A DNA stretch of 64,000 nucleotides, taken from NCBI RefSeq assembly GCF_003412455.1, contig NZ_QTJU01000001.1, forward strand, positions 1,364,001 through 1,428,000, read 5' to 3'. This document shows, in pieces, positions 50,272 through 59,800 of this stretch; within the stretch, counting starts at the first letter, position 1, and each line of letters starts with the position of its first letter. The DNA is from Deminuibacter soli. Its GTDB lineage: Bacteria; Bacteroidota; Bacteroidia; Chitinophagales; Chitinophagaceae. The position numbers and the translations under genes were made by a program. The notes under the pieces were generated by a model. The model was not told the origin of the DNA, ran no database searches, and was given only the letters and a program-made list of their open reading frames with translations.

Positions 50272-51729
50272 ATGTTACAACTACAGTACCCGTCTCTGCT
50301 GCAGGCAGGCTATTTTATCAATAATGAATGGAAAACAGATACCAGCGCCACATTCCCGGTGTATAACCCTGCAACCGGTGAAGAAATAATACAGGTAGCA
50401 GACGCTGCTGATACACATGCCACAGCCGCGGTAGAAGCTGCCCACGCGGCATTTGCGCAATGGAGCCGCCTGCCGGCAAAGGAACGCTCAAATATTCTGC
50501 GTAAATGGTACCAGTTAATCATCAATCATACAAACGACCTTGCCTTGCTGCTGACCAGCGAACAGGGCAAGCCGCTGGCCGAAGCTGCAGGTGAGGTACA
50601 GTACGGCGCTTCGTTTATTGAATGGTTTGCAGAAGAATGCCGCCGTGTATACGGCGATATTATTCCCGCACCTGTGGCAGACAGGCGTTTCCTGGCCATG
50701 AAGCAGCCCATAGGCGTGGTTACGGCTATTACGCCGTGGAACTTTCCCGTAGCCATGATTACCCGTAAAATTGCGCCTGCGCTTGCAGCGGGTTGTACGG
50801 TGGTGCTAAAACCGGCAGAAGATACACCGCTGTGTGCGCTGGCACTGGCGCAACTGGCCCAAGAAGCGGGCATGCCTGCCGGTGTGCTCAATGTAATACC
50901 TACCATGCAGGCCGAGGCTGTGGGTAAGGTATTAACCACGCACCCGCTGGTGCAGAAAGTCTCATTCACCGGTTCTACCGAGGTGGGGCGCATACTGATG
51001 AAACAGGCTTCCTCTACCGTTAAAAAGTTATCGCTGGAGCTGGGTGGTAATGCGCCGGTCATTGTATTTGATGATGCAGACATTGATGCCGCTGTAAAAG
51101 GAACCATTGCCAGTAAATACCGCAATGCCGGGCAAACCTGCGTATGCGCTAATCGTGTGCTGGTGCAGCGTTCTATTTATCCTGCATTTATGGAAGCCTA
51201 CAAAAAAGCGGTGGCTGCGCTAAAGGTTGGTAACGGCACAGAAGAAGGTGTAACCATCGGGCCGCTCATTAATACAGATGCGATTGAAAAGGTAGAACGC
51301 CTGCTGCAGGATGCCTTATCCAGGGGCGCTGAACTGGTATTGGGTGGCCAGCGTACACAGGCAAACAGCCTGTATTATGCACCTACCATTATTTCCCGCT
51401 GCACAACAGCTATGGAGCTAAGCCGGGAAGAAATATTCGGGCCGGTATCTGCCGTATATATTTTTGATATGGAAGCCGATGCCATTGCACTGGCCAATAA
51501 CACCGAGTATGGACTGGCCGCTTATTTCTTTACGCCGGACATACATAAAATATGGCGCGTGGCCGAACAGCTGGAGTATGGTATTATTGGGGTAAATGAA
51601 GGATTGATATCGTTTGCTGAAGCACCTTTCGGCGGTATCAAGCAAAGCGGTTACGGTAAGGAGGGCAGTAAGTATGGTATAGAAGATTATCTCGCGATAA
51701 AATATGTATGCCTGGGCGGTATGCAGTAA
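50272..51729 (+). CDS. gabD: Succinate-semialdehyde dehydrogenase (NADP+ type)
   Basis: The 485-residue aldehyde dehydrogenase has the cofactor site SFTGSTEVGR, the catalytic glutamate in LELGGNAPVIVFDDAD and the catalytic cysteine in NAGQTCVCANRVLVQ. The CVCANR context and the ITPWNFPVAMITRKIAPALAAGCT block are characteristic of GabD, which oxidises succinate semialdehyde to succinate. The substrate assignment rests on these blocks, and glutarate semialdehyde is also possible. The gene follows the OxyR-like regulator by 46 bp; gabT is not nearby. Terminator follows. Confidence 0.87.
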   Translation: MLQLQYPSLLQAGYFINNEWKTDTSATFPVYNPATGEEIIQVADAADTHATAAVEAAHAAFAQWSRLPAKERSNILRKWYQLIINHTNDLALLLTSEQGKPLAEAAGEVQYGASFIEWFAEECRRVYGDIIPAPVADRRFLAMKQPIGVVTAITPWNFPVAMITRKIAPALAAGCTVVLKPAEDTPLCALALAQLAQEAGMPAGVLNVIPTMQAEAVGKVLTTHPLVQKVSFTGSTEVGRILMKQASSTVKKLSLELGGNAPVIVFDDADIDAAVKGTIASKYRNAGQTCVCANRVLVQRSIYPAFMEAYKKAVAALKVGNGTEEGVTIGPLINTDAIEKVERLLQDALSRGAELVLGGQRTQANSLYYAPTIISRCTTAMELSREEIFGPVSAVYIFDMEADAIALANNTEYGLAAYFFTPDIHKIWRVAEQLEYGIIGVNEGLISFAEAPFGGIKQSGYGKEGSKYGIEDYLAIKYVCLGGMQ

Positions 51730-51747
51730 GCCTGCCCGGGTGCAATA

Positions 51748-51788
51748 AAAAACGGCAACAATGGATACAAATTCCTGTTGCCGTTTTT
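51748..51788. terminator. Bidirectional terminator
   Basis: AAAAACGGCAACA and TGTTGCCGTTTTT, 13 perfect bp with a 15-base loop, between convergent gabD and the metH C-terminal gene. Confidence 0.9.
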
Positions 51789-51810
51789 AGTTATATCAAC
51801 ACGCAGTGTA

Positions 51811-54495
51811 TTAATCCAGCACAGGACGCAGCCATTTCTCTGCTTCATCTGCCGTCATGCCCTTGCGTTCCTGGTAATCTTTAAACTGGTCGTCCAGTAT
51901 TTTACCGATACCGAAGTACTGGCTTTGCGGGTGACTGAAATACCAGCCGCACACGGATGATGCAGGGTACATTGCCAGCGATTCTGTTAAGGTAATACCG
52001 GTATGTTTGGTGGTTTCCAGCAAATCGAACAGCTTGTATTTTTCTGTGTGATCGGGACAGGCAGGATAGCCCGGGGCCGGACGGATGCCGAGGTATTTTT
52101 CTTTAATCAGGTCTTCCTTGCTCAGTATCTCGTCTGATGCATAACCCCACATGTCTTTACGTACACGCTCGTGCAGGGCTTCTGCAAATGCTTCTGCAAA
52201 GCGGTCTGCAAGGGCCTGCAGCATAATTTTGTTGTAATCATCGTGTGCTGCTTCAAGGCGCTGTAAATGTGGTTCAATGCCGTGAATGGTCACGGCAAAT
52301 GCGCCGATATAATCTTCCACACCGGCTGATGCTGGCGCAATAAAATCTGCCAGGGAAAGATTGGGCTGGTCTGCTGCTTTTTTTACCTGCTGACGCAAAA
52401 ACTCCAGCGTGGTAGGTGTACCATCTTTAACAACGGTAACGCTGTCGTCGCCGGTTTTGCCGGCAGGCCAGAAGCCTACTACACCATGTGCAGACAGCCA
52501 TTTCTCGGCAATCATCTGGTCTAACAGGGCGTTGGCATCATTGTATAATTTGGTCGCTTCCTTGCCTATTACTTCGTCTTCCAGCAGCTGCGGGAAGCGG
52601 CCGCCGAGTTCCCATGTAATAAAGAACGGACCCCAGTCAATGTACCGGCGCAGCTCGGCCATATCAAAATCAGGGAACGCCTTGATACCGGTGAAGGTTG
52701 GTTTTACAGGCCGGTGCTTAGTCCAGTCAGGCTGCAGCGCTTTTGCTTTTGCGTCTTTATAAGGAATATATTGTTTGGATGATTTGCGGTTGGCAAAATC
52801 TTCTTTCAGTTTCAGGTATTCGGTATTTACGCCGCTGAGGAAACCGGGCTTCTGGTCATTACTCAGCAAAGAACCTGCAACGGTTACACTGCGTGATGCA
52901 TCGAGCACATGCACTACACCGTTTTCGTATTCCGGTGCAATTTTAACGGCGGTATGTGTACGCGAAGTGGTAGCGCCGCCAATAAGTAAAGGTTGCACCA
53001 TATTGCGGCGTTTCATTTCTTTGGCCACATGCACCATCTCATCCAGTGAAGGGGTAATTAAACCGCTGAGACCAATGATGTCTACATTTTCTTTCTGTGC
53101 GGTTTCGAGTATTTTATCAGCAGGCACCATTACGCCCAGGTCAATAATGTCGTAGCCATTGCAACCGAGTACAACGCCTACAATGTTTTTACCAATATCG
53201 TGCACATCGCCTTTCACGGTAGCGAGCAGAATTTTGGCTGTACCGCCCTGCTGTGCTTTGGGGTTGTTGCGTTTTTCTTCTTCAATGTATGGTGTTAATA
53301 CTGCCACGCTTTTTTTCATTACGCGGGCGCTTTTAACTACCTGCGGCAAAAACATTTTACCTGAGCCGAATAAATCACCCACCACGTTCATGCCATCCAT
53401 CAGCGGGCCTTCAATTACTTCCAGTGGTTTGCTGTACAGCTGCCTGGCTTCTTCCGTATCTGCTTCAATAAAATCGGTGATGCCGTTTACCAGTGCATGT
53501 TTCAGGCGTTCCTGCACACTGGTGTTGCGCCATGCATCATCTTTCTTTACTTCCTTGCCTTTGGCTTTTACGGTTTCGGCAAAGGCAAGCAGTTTGTCTG
53601 TTGCATCGGGGTGGCGGTTCAGGATAACATCTTCGCACAACTCGCGCAGCTGCGGTTCTATTTCATCGTATACTACCAGCTGGCCGGCATTCACAATACC
53701 CATGTCCATACCGGCCTTGATAGCATGGTACAGGAACACGCTGTGCATGGCTTCCCTTACGGGTTCGTTGCCGCGGAAAGAGAAGGAGATATTACTTACG
53801 CCACCGCTGATTTTAGTAAGCGGCATGCGTTGTTTAACGGCACGTGTGGCTTCAATAAAATCAACTGCATAGTTGTTGTGCTCTTCAATGCCTGTAGCAA
53901 TGGCAAATATGTTGAGATCGAAGATGATATCCTGCGGGGGAAAACCAACTTCTTTGGTTAAGATATCATAGGCGCGCTGGCAAATGTCTATCCTGCGCTG
54001 GTAGGTATCGGCCTGGCCCTGTTCATCAAACGCCATTACCACTACTGCTGCGCCATAGCTTTTGCAGATGATGGCTTCGCGTTTAAATTTCTCCTCGCCT
54101 TCTTTCATGGAGATGGAGTTCACGATACACTTACCCTGTACGCATTTCAGTCCTGCCTCAATGATCGAGAATTTGGAAGAATCGATCATGATGGGAATTT
54201 TGGCGATATCGGGTTCGCTCTGCACCAGGTTCAGAAAGGTAGTCATGGCCTGCACACCTTCCAGCAGTGCATCATCCATGTTTACGTCAATCACCTGCGC
54301 GCCGCTCTCTACCTGCTGCCTGGCAACACTGAGTGCTTCTTCATAGTTGTTTTCTTTGATTAAACGGGCAAACTTTTTAGAGCCGGTTACGTTGGTGCGT
54401 TCACCTACGTTGATAAAATTTGTTTCCGGCCGTACAATCAAAGGCTCCAGTCCAGACAGCCTTAAGTAAGGTTTAATTGTATTTACTGCGCTCAT
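51811..54495 (-). CDS. metH: Methionine synthase, cobalamin/folate/activation part
   Basis: The 894-residue product holds MetH minus the homocysteine domain: pterin-binding domain (about 20-290, [26 protein letters not shown]), cobalamin cap domain, B12-binding Rossmann domain with [10 protein letters not shown] (the histidine ligand), and the SAM-binding reactivation domain with [17 protein letters not shown] near 830. Together with the separate homocysteine methyltransferase encoded just upstream it makes methionine from homocysteine and 5-methyltetrahydrofolate. A GGAGG Shine-Dalgarno-like sequence lies about 15 bp before the ATG. The gap between the two genes is 80 bp. Confidence 0.95.
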   Translation of the reverse strand: MSAVNTIKPYLRLSGLEPLIVRPETNFINVGERTNVTGSKKFARLIKENNYEEALSVARQQVESGAQVIDVNMDDALLEGVQAMTTFLNLVQSEPDIAKIPIMIDSSKFSIIEAGLKCVQGKCIVNSISMKEGEEKFKREAIICKSYGAAVVVMAFDEQGQADTYQRRIDICQRAYDILTKEVGFPPQDIIFDLNIFAIATGIEEHNNYAVDFIEATRAVKQRMPLTKISGGVSNISFSFRGNEPVREAMHSVFLYHAIKAGMDMGIVNAGQLVVYDEIEPQLRELCEDVILNRHPDATDKLLAFAETVKAKGKEVKKDDAWRNTSVQERLKHALVNGITDFIEADTEEARQLYSKPLEVIEGPLMDGMNVVGDLFGSGKMFLPQVVKSARVMKKSVAVLTPYIEEEKRNNPKAQQGGTAKILLATVKGDVHDIGKNIVGVVLGCNGYDIIDLGVMVPADKILETAQKENVDIIGLSGLITPSLDEMVHVAKEMKRRNMVQPLLIGGATTSRTHTAVKIAPEYENGVVHVLDASRSVTVAGSLLSNDQKPGFLSGVNTEYLKLKEDFANRKSSKQYIPYKDAKAKALQPDWTKHRPVKPTFTGIKAFPDFDMAELRRYIDWGPFFITWELGGRFPQLLEDEVIGKEATKLYNDANALLDQMIAEKWLSAHGVVGFWPAGKTGDDSVTVVKDGTPTTLEFLRQQVKKAADQPNLSLADFIAPASAGVEDYIGAFAVTIHGIEPHLQRLEAAHDDYNKIMLQALADRFAEAFAEALHERVRKDMWGYASDEILSKEDLIKEKYLGIRPAPGYPACPDHTEKYKLFDLLETTKHTGITLTESLAMYPASSVCGWYFSHPQSQYFGIGKILDDQFKDYQERKGMTADEAEKWLRPVLD

Positions 54496-54575
54496 AATAT
54501 TTCAGAACCTCCGGAACTGGTCCGGTTTAAAGTAGTGCAAGGTGTAAGAACTCAAATGTGTTGAAACTGCTGCGT

Positions 54576-55589
54576 TTAGTAAGCTGCTTCCAGTACAGGA
54601 ACTGCCCTTGGCGTGCAGCGTTGCACGTTATTGGCGATATGGCGTATATGATCGGGTGTTGTGCCGCAGCATCCGCCAACAATGTTTACAAAGCCCTGTT
54701 GTGCCCATTCTTCAATAAAGTGGGCAGTTTCGTGTGGTTGTTCATCGTATTCGCCCATGGCATTGGGTAAGCCGGCGTTGGGATAGGCCGAAGTATAACA
54801 ACCGGCTATCTGGCTCAGCTCTTCAATGTGGCTGCGCATATCGGCAGCGCCCAGTGCACAGTTAAGGCCAATGCTCAGCGGCTGTGCATGCATTACCGAA
54901 ACATAAAATGCCTCGAGTGTTTGGCCGCTCAGCGTGCGGCCAGATGCATCGGTAATGGTGCCGCTGATCATGATGGGCAGCTCGGGTAAACCGCTATCAC
55001 GGAAAAACTGCTTCACCGCGAAGATGGCTGCCTTGGCATTGAGGGTATCGAAAATGGTTTCTATCAGTAATAAGTCTACACCGCCTTCTACCAGGGCTTT
55101 GATCTGGTCGTAATACGCATTGGCCACTTCATCAAAGCTCACTGAGCGGAAGCCGGGGTTGTTTACATCCGGAGAAAGCGACAGGGTTTTGTTCATAGGG
55201 CCGATGGCGCCTGCTACAAAACGCGGTTTAGCGGGATTTTTTGCGGTGAATGCAGCAGCCGCTTCTTTGGCAATGCGTGCAGCGGCTACATTTATTTCGT
55301 AAGCCAGTGATTCCATATGGTAATCGGCCATAGATACCACCTGGGCGTTAAACGTATTGGTTTCGATGATATCGGCGCCTGCTTCCAGGTATTCGCTGTG
55401 AATGCCTTTGATAATAGCCGGCTGGGTAAGGCAAAGCAGGTCGTTGTTGCCCTTGAGATCGGAATGCCAGTCTTTAAAACGCTCGCCACGGTAATCAGCT
55501 TCAGTAAGGTGATGGCGTTGTATCATGGTACCCATGGCGCCATCAATTACAAGAATACGTTCCTGTAAACAATCCTGTATCGTTTTCAT
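54576..55589 (-). CDS. metH: Methionine synthase, homocysteine-binding part
   Basis: The 337-residue product is the N-terminal MetH module. The zinc cysteines are present: [11 protein letters not shown] and the pair in [11 protein letters not shown]. Other blocks are [12 protein letters not shown]-like [13 protein letters not shown] at the start and [18 protein letters not shown]. It binds zinc and homocysteine and receives the methyl group from methylcobalamin on the partner protein. Encoded directly upstream of the rest of MetH. A full AAGGAGGTG Shine-Dalgarno sequence (55606-55598) precedes the ATG by 8 bp, which is unusual in this genome. Confidence 0.95.
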   Translation of the reverse strand: MKTIQDCLQERILVIDGAMGTMIQRHHLTEADYRGERFKDWHSDLKGNNDLLCLTQPAIIKGIHSEYLEAGADIIETNTFNAQVVSMADYHMESLAYEINVAAARIAKEAAAAFTAKNPAKPRFVAGAIGPMNKTLSLSPDVNNPGFRSVSFDEVANAYYDQIKALVEGGVDLLLIETIFDTLNAKAAIFAVKQFFRDSGLPELPIMISGTITDASGRTLSGQTLEAFYVSVMHAQPLSIGLNCALGAADMRSHIEELSQIAGCYTSAYPNAGLPNAMGEYDEQPHETAHFIEEWAQQGFVNIVGGCCGTTPDHIRHIANNVQRCTPRAVPVLEAAY

Positions 55590-55770
55590 AATATAAACAC
55601 CTCCTTAATTGGATGAATGATGTGCCTATTGTTCTGTTGCTGAAGCACATGTAGGGTATTGCACCATACCGGATAAACGTCGGGGAAACTAACTTGTGGC
55701 GAGTATTATTCCTTGGCGTTTATTAGTTCAGTTTTTTAATAGCAGGCCGAACAATAAACAAATCCGCCTG
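55590..55770 (-). promoter_or_regulatory. Long structured leader of metH
   Basis: About 180 bases from the predicted start point to the ATG. Possible stems are GCAGGC with GCCTGC, ATAAACG with CGTTTAT, GGTAT with ATACC, and ATGTGC with GCACAT just before the Shine-Dalgarno. No cobalamin-riboswitch or SAM-I core motif was recognised. A metabolite-sensing or translational control leader is possible. Confidence 0.4.
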
Positions 55771-55776
55771 CGGGCA

Positions 55777-55807
55777 CAAAAATACTGTATTTATCCTTAT
55801 TGTCAAA
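55777..55807 (-). promoter_or_regulatory. Consensus promoter of metH
   Basis: Reading the minus strand: TTTG (55807-55804), 19-bp spacer, TATTTTTG (55784-55777). Both boxes match the Bacteroidota primary sigma consensus exactly. It begins 12 bp after the recR stop. Confidence 0.8.
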
Positions 55808-55818
55808 GCACCGGGCCA

Positions 55819-56439
55819 TTAGCGGTTACTGATATAACTTTCTACCGGCAGGCGGTTAGCCAGGCTGCGGCCGAGGGTCATTTCGTCGGCATATTCCAGC
55901 TCCCCGCCAAAGGCGATGCCCCTGGCGATAGTGGTTATTTTGCAGGGGTACTGCTGTATTTTTTTCTGGATATAGTAAATCGTGGTATCGCCCTGGATAT
56001 TGGGGTTAAGGGCAAAAATAAGTTCTGTAACATCCTCACGTGCAATGCGTTGCACCAATGTTTCAATATTCAGCTGGTCGGGGCCAACGCCGTCGAGCGG
56101 GGAAATAATACCGCCCAGCACATGGTAGGTGCCGTTGAACTGCTGGGTGCTTTCGATGGCAATTACGTCGCGCAGGTTTTCTACCACGCACACCTGCTGC
56201 CGGTTACGCTGCGAATTGGCGCAAATGGCGCAGATATCGCCGTCGCTCACATTGTGGCAGCGCTGGCAGAATTTGATGTTGCGGCGCATGGTGGCAATGG
56301 TGTCGCTGAACAGCTGCACCTCTTCCGTTTCCTGCTTTAACAGGTGCAGCACCAGCCGCAGCGCTGTTTTTTTACCGATACCGGGCAGCCTGGAAAATTC
56401 ATTCACCGCATTTTCTAACAAGGAAGAAGGTAGTTGCAT
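55819..56439 (-). CDS. recR: Recombination protein RecR
   Basis: The 206-residue protein has the RecR helix-hairpin-helix (LPGIGKKTALRLVLHLL), the four-cysteine zinc finger (FCQRCHNVSDGDICAIC) and the Toprim domain (CVVENLRDVIAIEST, the acidic site) ending with the Walker-like segment. It acts with RecO and RecF in loading RecA at gapped DNA. Start ATG 56439 gives the family N-terminus. The promoter of metH lies right behind its stop. Confidence 0.97.
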   Translation of the reverse strand: MQLPSSLLENAVNEFSRLPGIGKKTALRLVLHLLKQETEEVQLFSDTIATMRRNIKFCQRCHNVSDGDICAICANSQRNRQQVCVVENLRDVIAIESTQQFNGTYHVLGGIISPLDGVGPDQLNIETLVQRIAREDVTELIFALNPNIQGDTTIYYIQKKIQQYPCKITTIARGIAFGGELEYADEMTLGRSLANRLPVESYISNR

Positions 56440-56495
56440 GAGACAAAGTTAGGAAAACCAGGGGATCAGCGGAGGGGGTGAGGAGGATCCCTGCA

Positions 56496-56852
56496 TTATG
56501 GCCTTATAGTTAACAAAACTGATGTATAATTAAAAGAGACGTTTGCATAGCATATCTCATTGTTGTTGTAATTGGTAATTTCCAGGAAAAATTCCACGTA
56601 TTGCTCTTCCAGGCGATACTTTAAAATTGTACCGATACTTTTTGCCCAGTCTATGTGAAGGAAGTCTGATGAATTCAGGCTGTTGTAGTTATAAAACTTG
56701 CATTGAAACGATTTCAGCTCTTTTGTTGAAAAATTTAATAATTCAATATCAATAATGAGCGTATCATTTTCTCTGTTAATGTTTTCAACACTGCCGTCAT
56801 GAAAAGAGTAAGAAGCTTTTAAATTTAGAAGCTCATTTTGCATGTTTAACAT
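56496..56852 (-). CDS. Probable immunity protein of the RHS toxin
   Basis: The 118-residue (or 115 from ATG 56843) product is Asn/Ser/aromatic-rich, acidic in parts and beta-rich (YSFHDGSVENINRENDTL, LKSFQCKFYNYN, YRLEEQYVEFFLEIT). No family recognised with certainty. It starts 3 bp after the RHS stop and is AT-rich compared with the genome, like the toxin tip. Small cytosolic genes in this exact position usually encode the immunity protein specific for the toxin tip. Function is inferred from context. Confidence 0.65.
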   Translation of the reverse strand: MLNMQNELLNLKASYSFHDGSVENINRENDTLIIDIELLNFSTKELKSFQCKFYNYNSLNSSDFLHIDWAKSIGTILKYRLEEQYVEFFLEITNYNNNEICYANVSFNYTSVLLTIRP

Positions 56853-56855
56853 TTG

Positions 56856-59800
56856 CTATTTACAAGTGGGTTTAATGTGAGATTTATCTGCTCCTTTTGC
56901 TATTGGATTTCCAGCTCTATCCAGATAGTGGTCGAATTTACTTGTTCTGTAAGGGTTATGCAAGTGGTAATGATCTATTCCCTCCCAGCCCAATTCTCCA
57001 GGTTTGCCTGGATGGAATTCGATTTTTTGTCCTGTTGATGGATTCATTAAATCAATCATGTTAGTATTCATGTATTTTGCTGGATGAGTAATATTTTGCC
57101 AACCAATATCTATAAGATCCTGAGGGTTGGAGGGCAACTCAAAGATATATCCAACGGGGGCTAATCCGAAAGGGTCAATCTGTATGTTATTGTCATGCAC
57201 ATAAGAATACAACCGCATTCCCCCATGCAACCCAACCGGATCCTGGCTGATATACATACCTCCGGCCGGACTATAATACCTGAACCGGTTATAATACAAT
57301 CCGGTCTCTGCATCTTCGTACTGGCCCTGGTAACGGAATGGACAACTGCCCGGCTCTCCCTGCTGTATACGCATGCGGCCATAGCCATCCAGCTGACCCT
57401 GCCACAGGCGGGTACCGTCTTCGGCATACATTTCGGTTGGCGTGCCGAGGTGGTCTGCAATGATACTGTAATTTTTGCCGCCCTTTAACCTCGCAACCGG
57501 CACAAAGCTGCCCGGTTCAAATACCCAGGTAATGATATCGCCGGGTGTGCTGTTGCGTGTATCGAATGTTTTCCATTCGTGCAGTGGTGTGTCGCCATCC
57601 CACACCCAATGCGTGGTTGTTTGTTTAAACCGCTTGCAGATGCGACGGCCAAGCGCATCGTAGCTGAAGTTTACTTCGTTACCATCCGGGCGTATCACCT
57701 GTCGCAGACTGCCATTGTCATTCCACACGTAGGTCCATAAACACCCATTGGCTTCTTTTTGTACCAGGTTGCCTTCTGCATCATAGCAGTAACTGGTGTC
57801 CTTTGCTTTCAACAGTTTGCCGCCTGCACCATACCTGCGGTCGGTTTGTGTGCGGGCTTCAAAAAGATTGCCTGCTGCATCGGGTAAGCGGTATTCGGTT
57901 TTGCCGTTCCCATAAACAAGCTCGGTCAGATTGCCGTATAAATCGTGCTTAAACTGCACAATACCTGTTTGCGTGTCGCTTATTGCCAGCAACCTGTTGC
58001 CTATACCCCAGTTGTAATTGCGGTGTTTGAGTGTGGTTTTACCGTGTAATACCTGTTGCGCGGCCGGCCGGCCAAAACGATCGTAATGCCACTGTAGTTC
58101 AATACCGTTGTTCGTGCTGCGGCGTGTTTCATTGCCTGCTTCATCGCGCGCGTAACTGCAGTGCCAGCTGCCAGCTGTAAGTGAAGTAACATCACCCATA
58201 CGGTTATAACCTGCCGCGATAGCGGCGCCAAGCGAGCTGTTGACAAATGCACGGTTGCCGGCAGTATCATAAGTGTATTGTACAGATACGGCTGGCTGTT
58301 CTTTCACTTCAAGTGTTTCAGCTATTACCCTGCCCAGCAAATCCCGCTGTAACGAAACCGAACTCCCGCTGTTGGTGGCTTTGACAAGCTGGTTGAGGTT
58401 GTCGTAAGCAAATACTTCTGTGCTGTTGTCGGTGTAGCGTGCCTGTATCATGCGGCCTGCGGTGTCATATTCATAGCAGGTAGTCCGGTTGCCCGGCCGC
58501 AGCATTTCAATCACCTGGCCGGCTGCATCACGGCGGTAATTCCGGGTAAGACCGTCAAATCCTGTTTCGCGTATTACCCGTCCTTCGCTATCAAGGTCAA
58601 AACGGTATTGTTCTGCATGCTCATTGCGTATTAACAGCAGCTGGCCTTCTTTATCGTACACATATTCAATGGCAGTTGTTCCTTGTTTCCTGCTGGTAAT
58701 GTTGCCGAAAAAGTTATACGAAAGTTCAACCTGGTACAGCTTGTCCCATGCACGCACGGTGTTGCCCATGGCATCGTATTGCAAGTGCTGCACATTGCCA
58801 TCGGGATCTCTGATTTCAATCAGATGACCATTGAAATCGTATTTACGCAACTGGTGATTGCCATACATATCTTCCAGCTGCGTGCAGCGTCCAAGCGTGT
58901 CGTAACTGTAGCGAACGCGGCCGTTGTCAGGCAGAATTATTTCGCTTAACGCATACCGGCTATTGTAACGTAATTGGGTAGTGTGCCCGCCGGCATTGGT
59001 AATTTGTGAAAGTAATCCATGCGTATAGGTATATAGTATTGTTCCGCCTGCTGCATTGGTTTGCTCAACCAGGTTACCGGCTTCATCATAGGTGTATTGC
59101 CATACACCACCATTGGGCCGGTTAATCTGCAATGGCAAATCCTGTGAATTGTACAAAATGCCGGTTATACCCTGGCCGGGTAATCCTATAGCTATTGTGT
59201 TACCACGTTCATCGTAGTAATAATTGGTTACACGGCCCAGTTCATCCTGTATGCCCAGCAGGTTGCGGTAACGATCGTACCGGTAAACACATTCGGCTGC
59301 CTGGCTGTTTACCACACGGGTAACAAGGCCTGCATGGTGATGGTAGGTTTGGCTGTATCCCAGGCTGTTGGTGGCAATGGTAAAACCTTTATGATAGGCA
59401 AAACGATAGCTGTATAGGCCATCGGGGCCAAGCGCTGCCGTGCATTGGCGATCGTGGTTGTATTCAAACCGGAAAACAGTGCCGTCTTTAAAACGTCTTG
59501 CTATTACGAGATCATTCTTCCATTGAAGGCCATTGCAATGGCCCATGGCATCCTGAAACTGCACCAGGTGTCCCTCTTCATCGTAAGTATAACGAACGGC
59601 ATCAATGTGAACACCCGGGAAGTCGGGATGTGGCAACTGAATGGTTGTGATGCGGCCATGTACATCATTTACAACGATTATTTCGCGATGTGTGCTGTCG
59701 GCTATTTTAACCAGGTTGCCGCGTATGTCGTAGTTAAGCCGTACGGCAAAACCATTACGGTCGCTGATGCTGCGTAGTTTATGGAAGCCCTGCTGGCTGG

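Noticed and set aside
53159-53872. 237-residue plus-strand frame opposite metH
   Set aside because: Serine/cysteine-rich shadow of a well-identified conserved gene.
55590-55770. Cobalamin riboswitch in the metH leader
   Set aside because: The conserved B12-box and GCCACTG core were not found on the minus strand.
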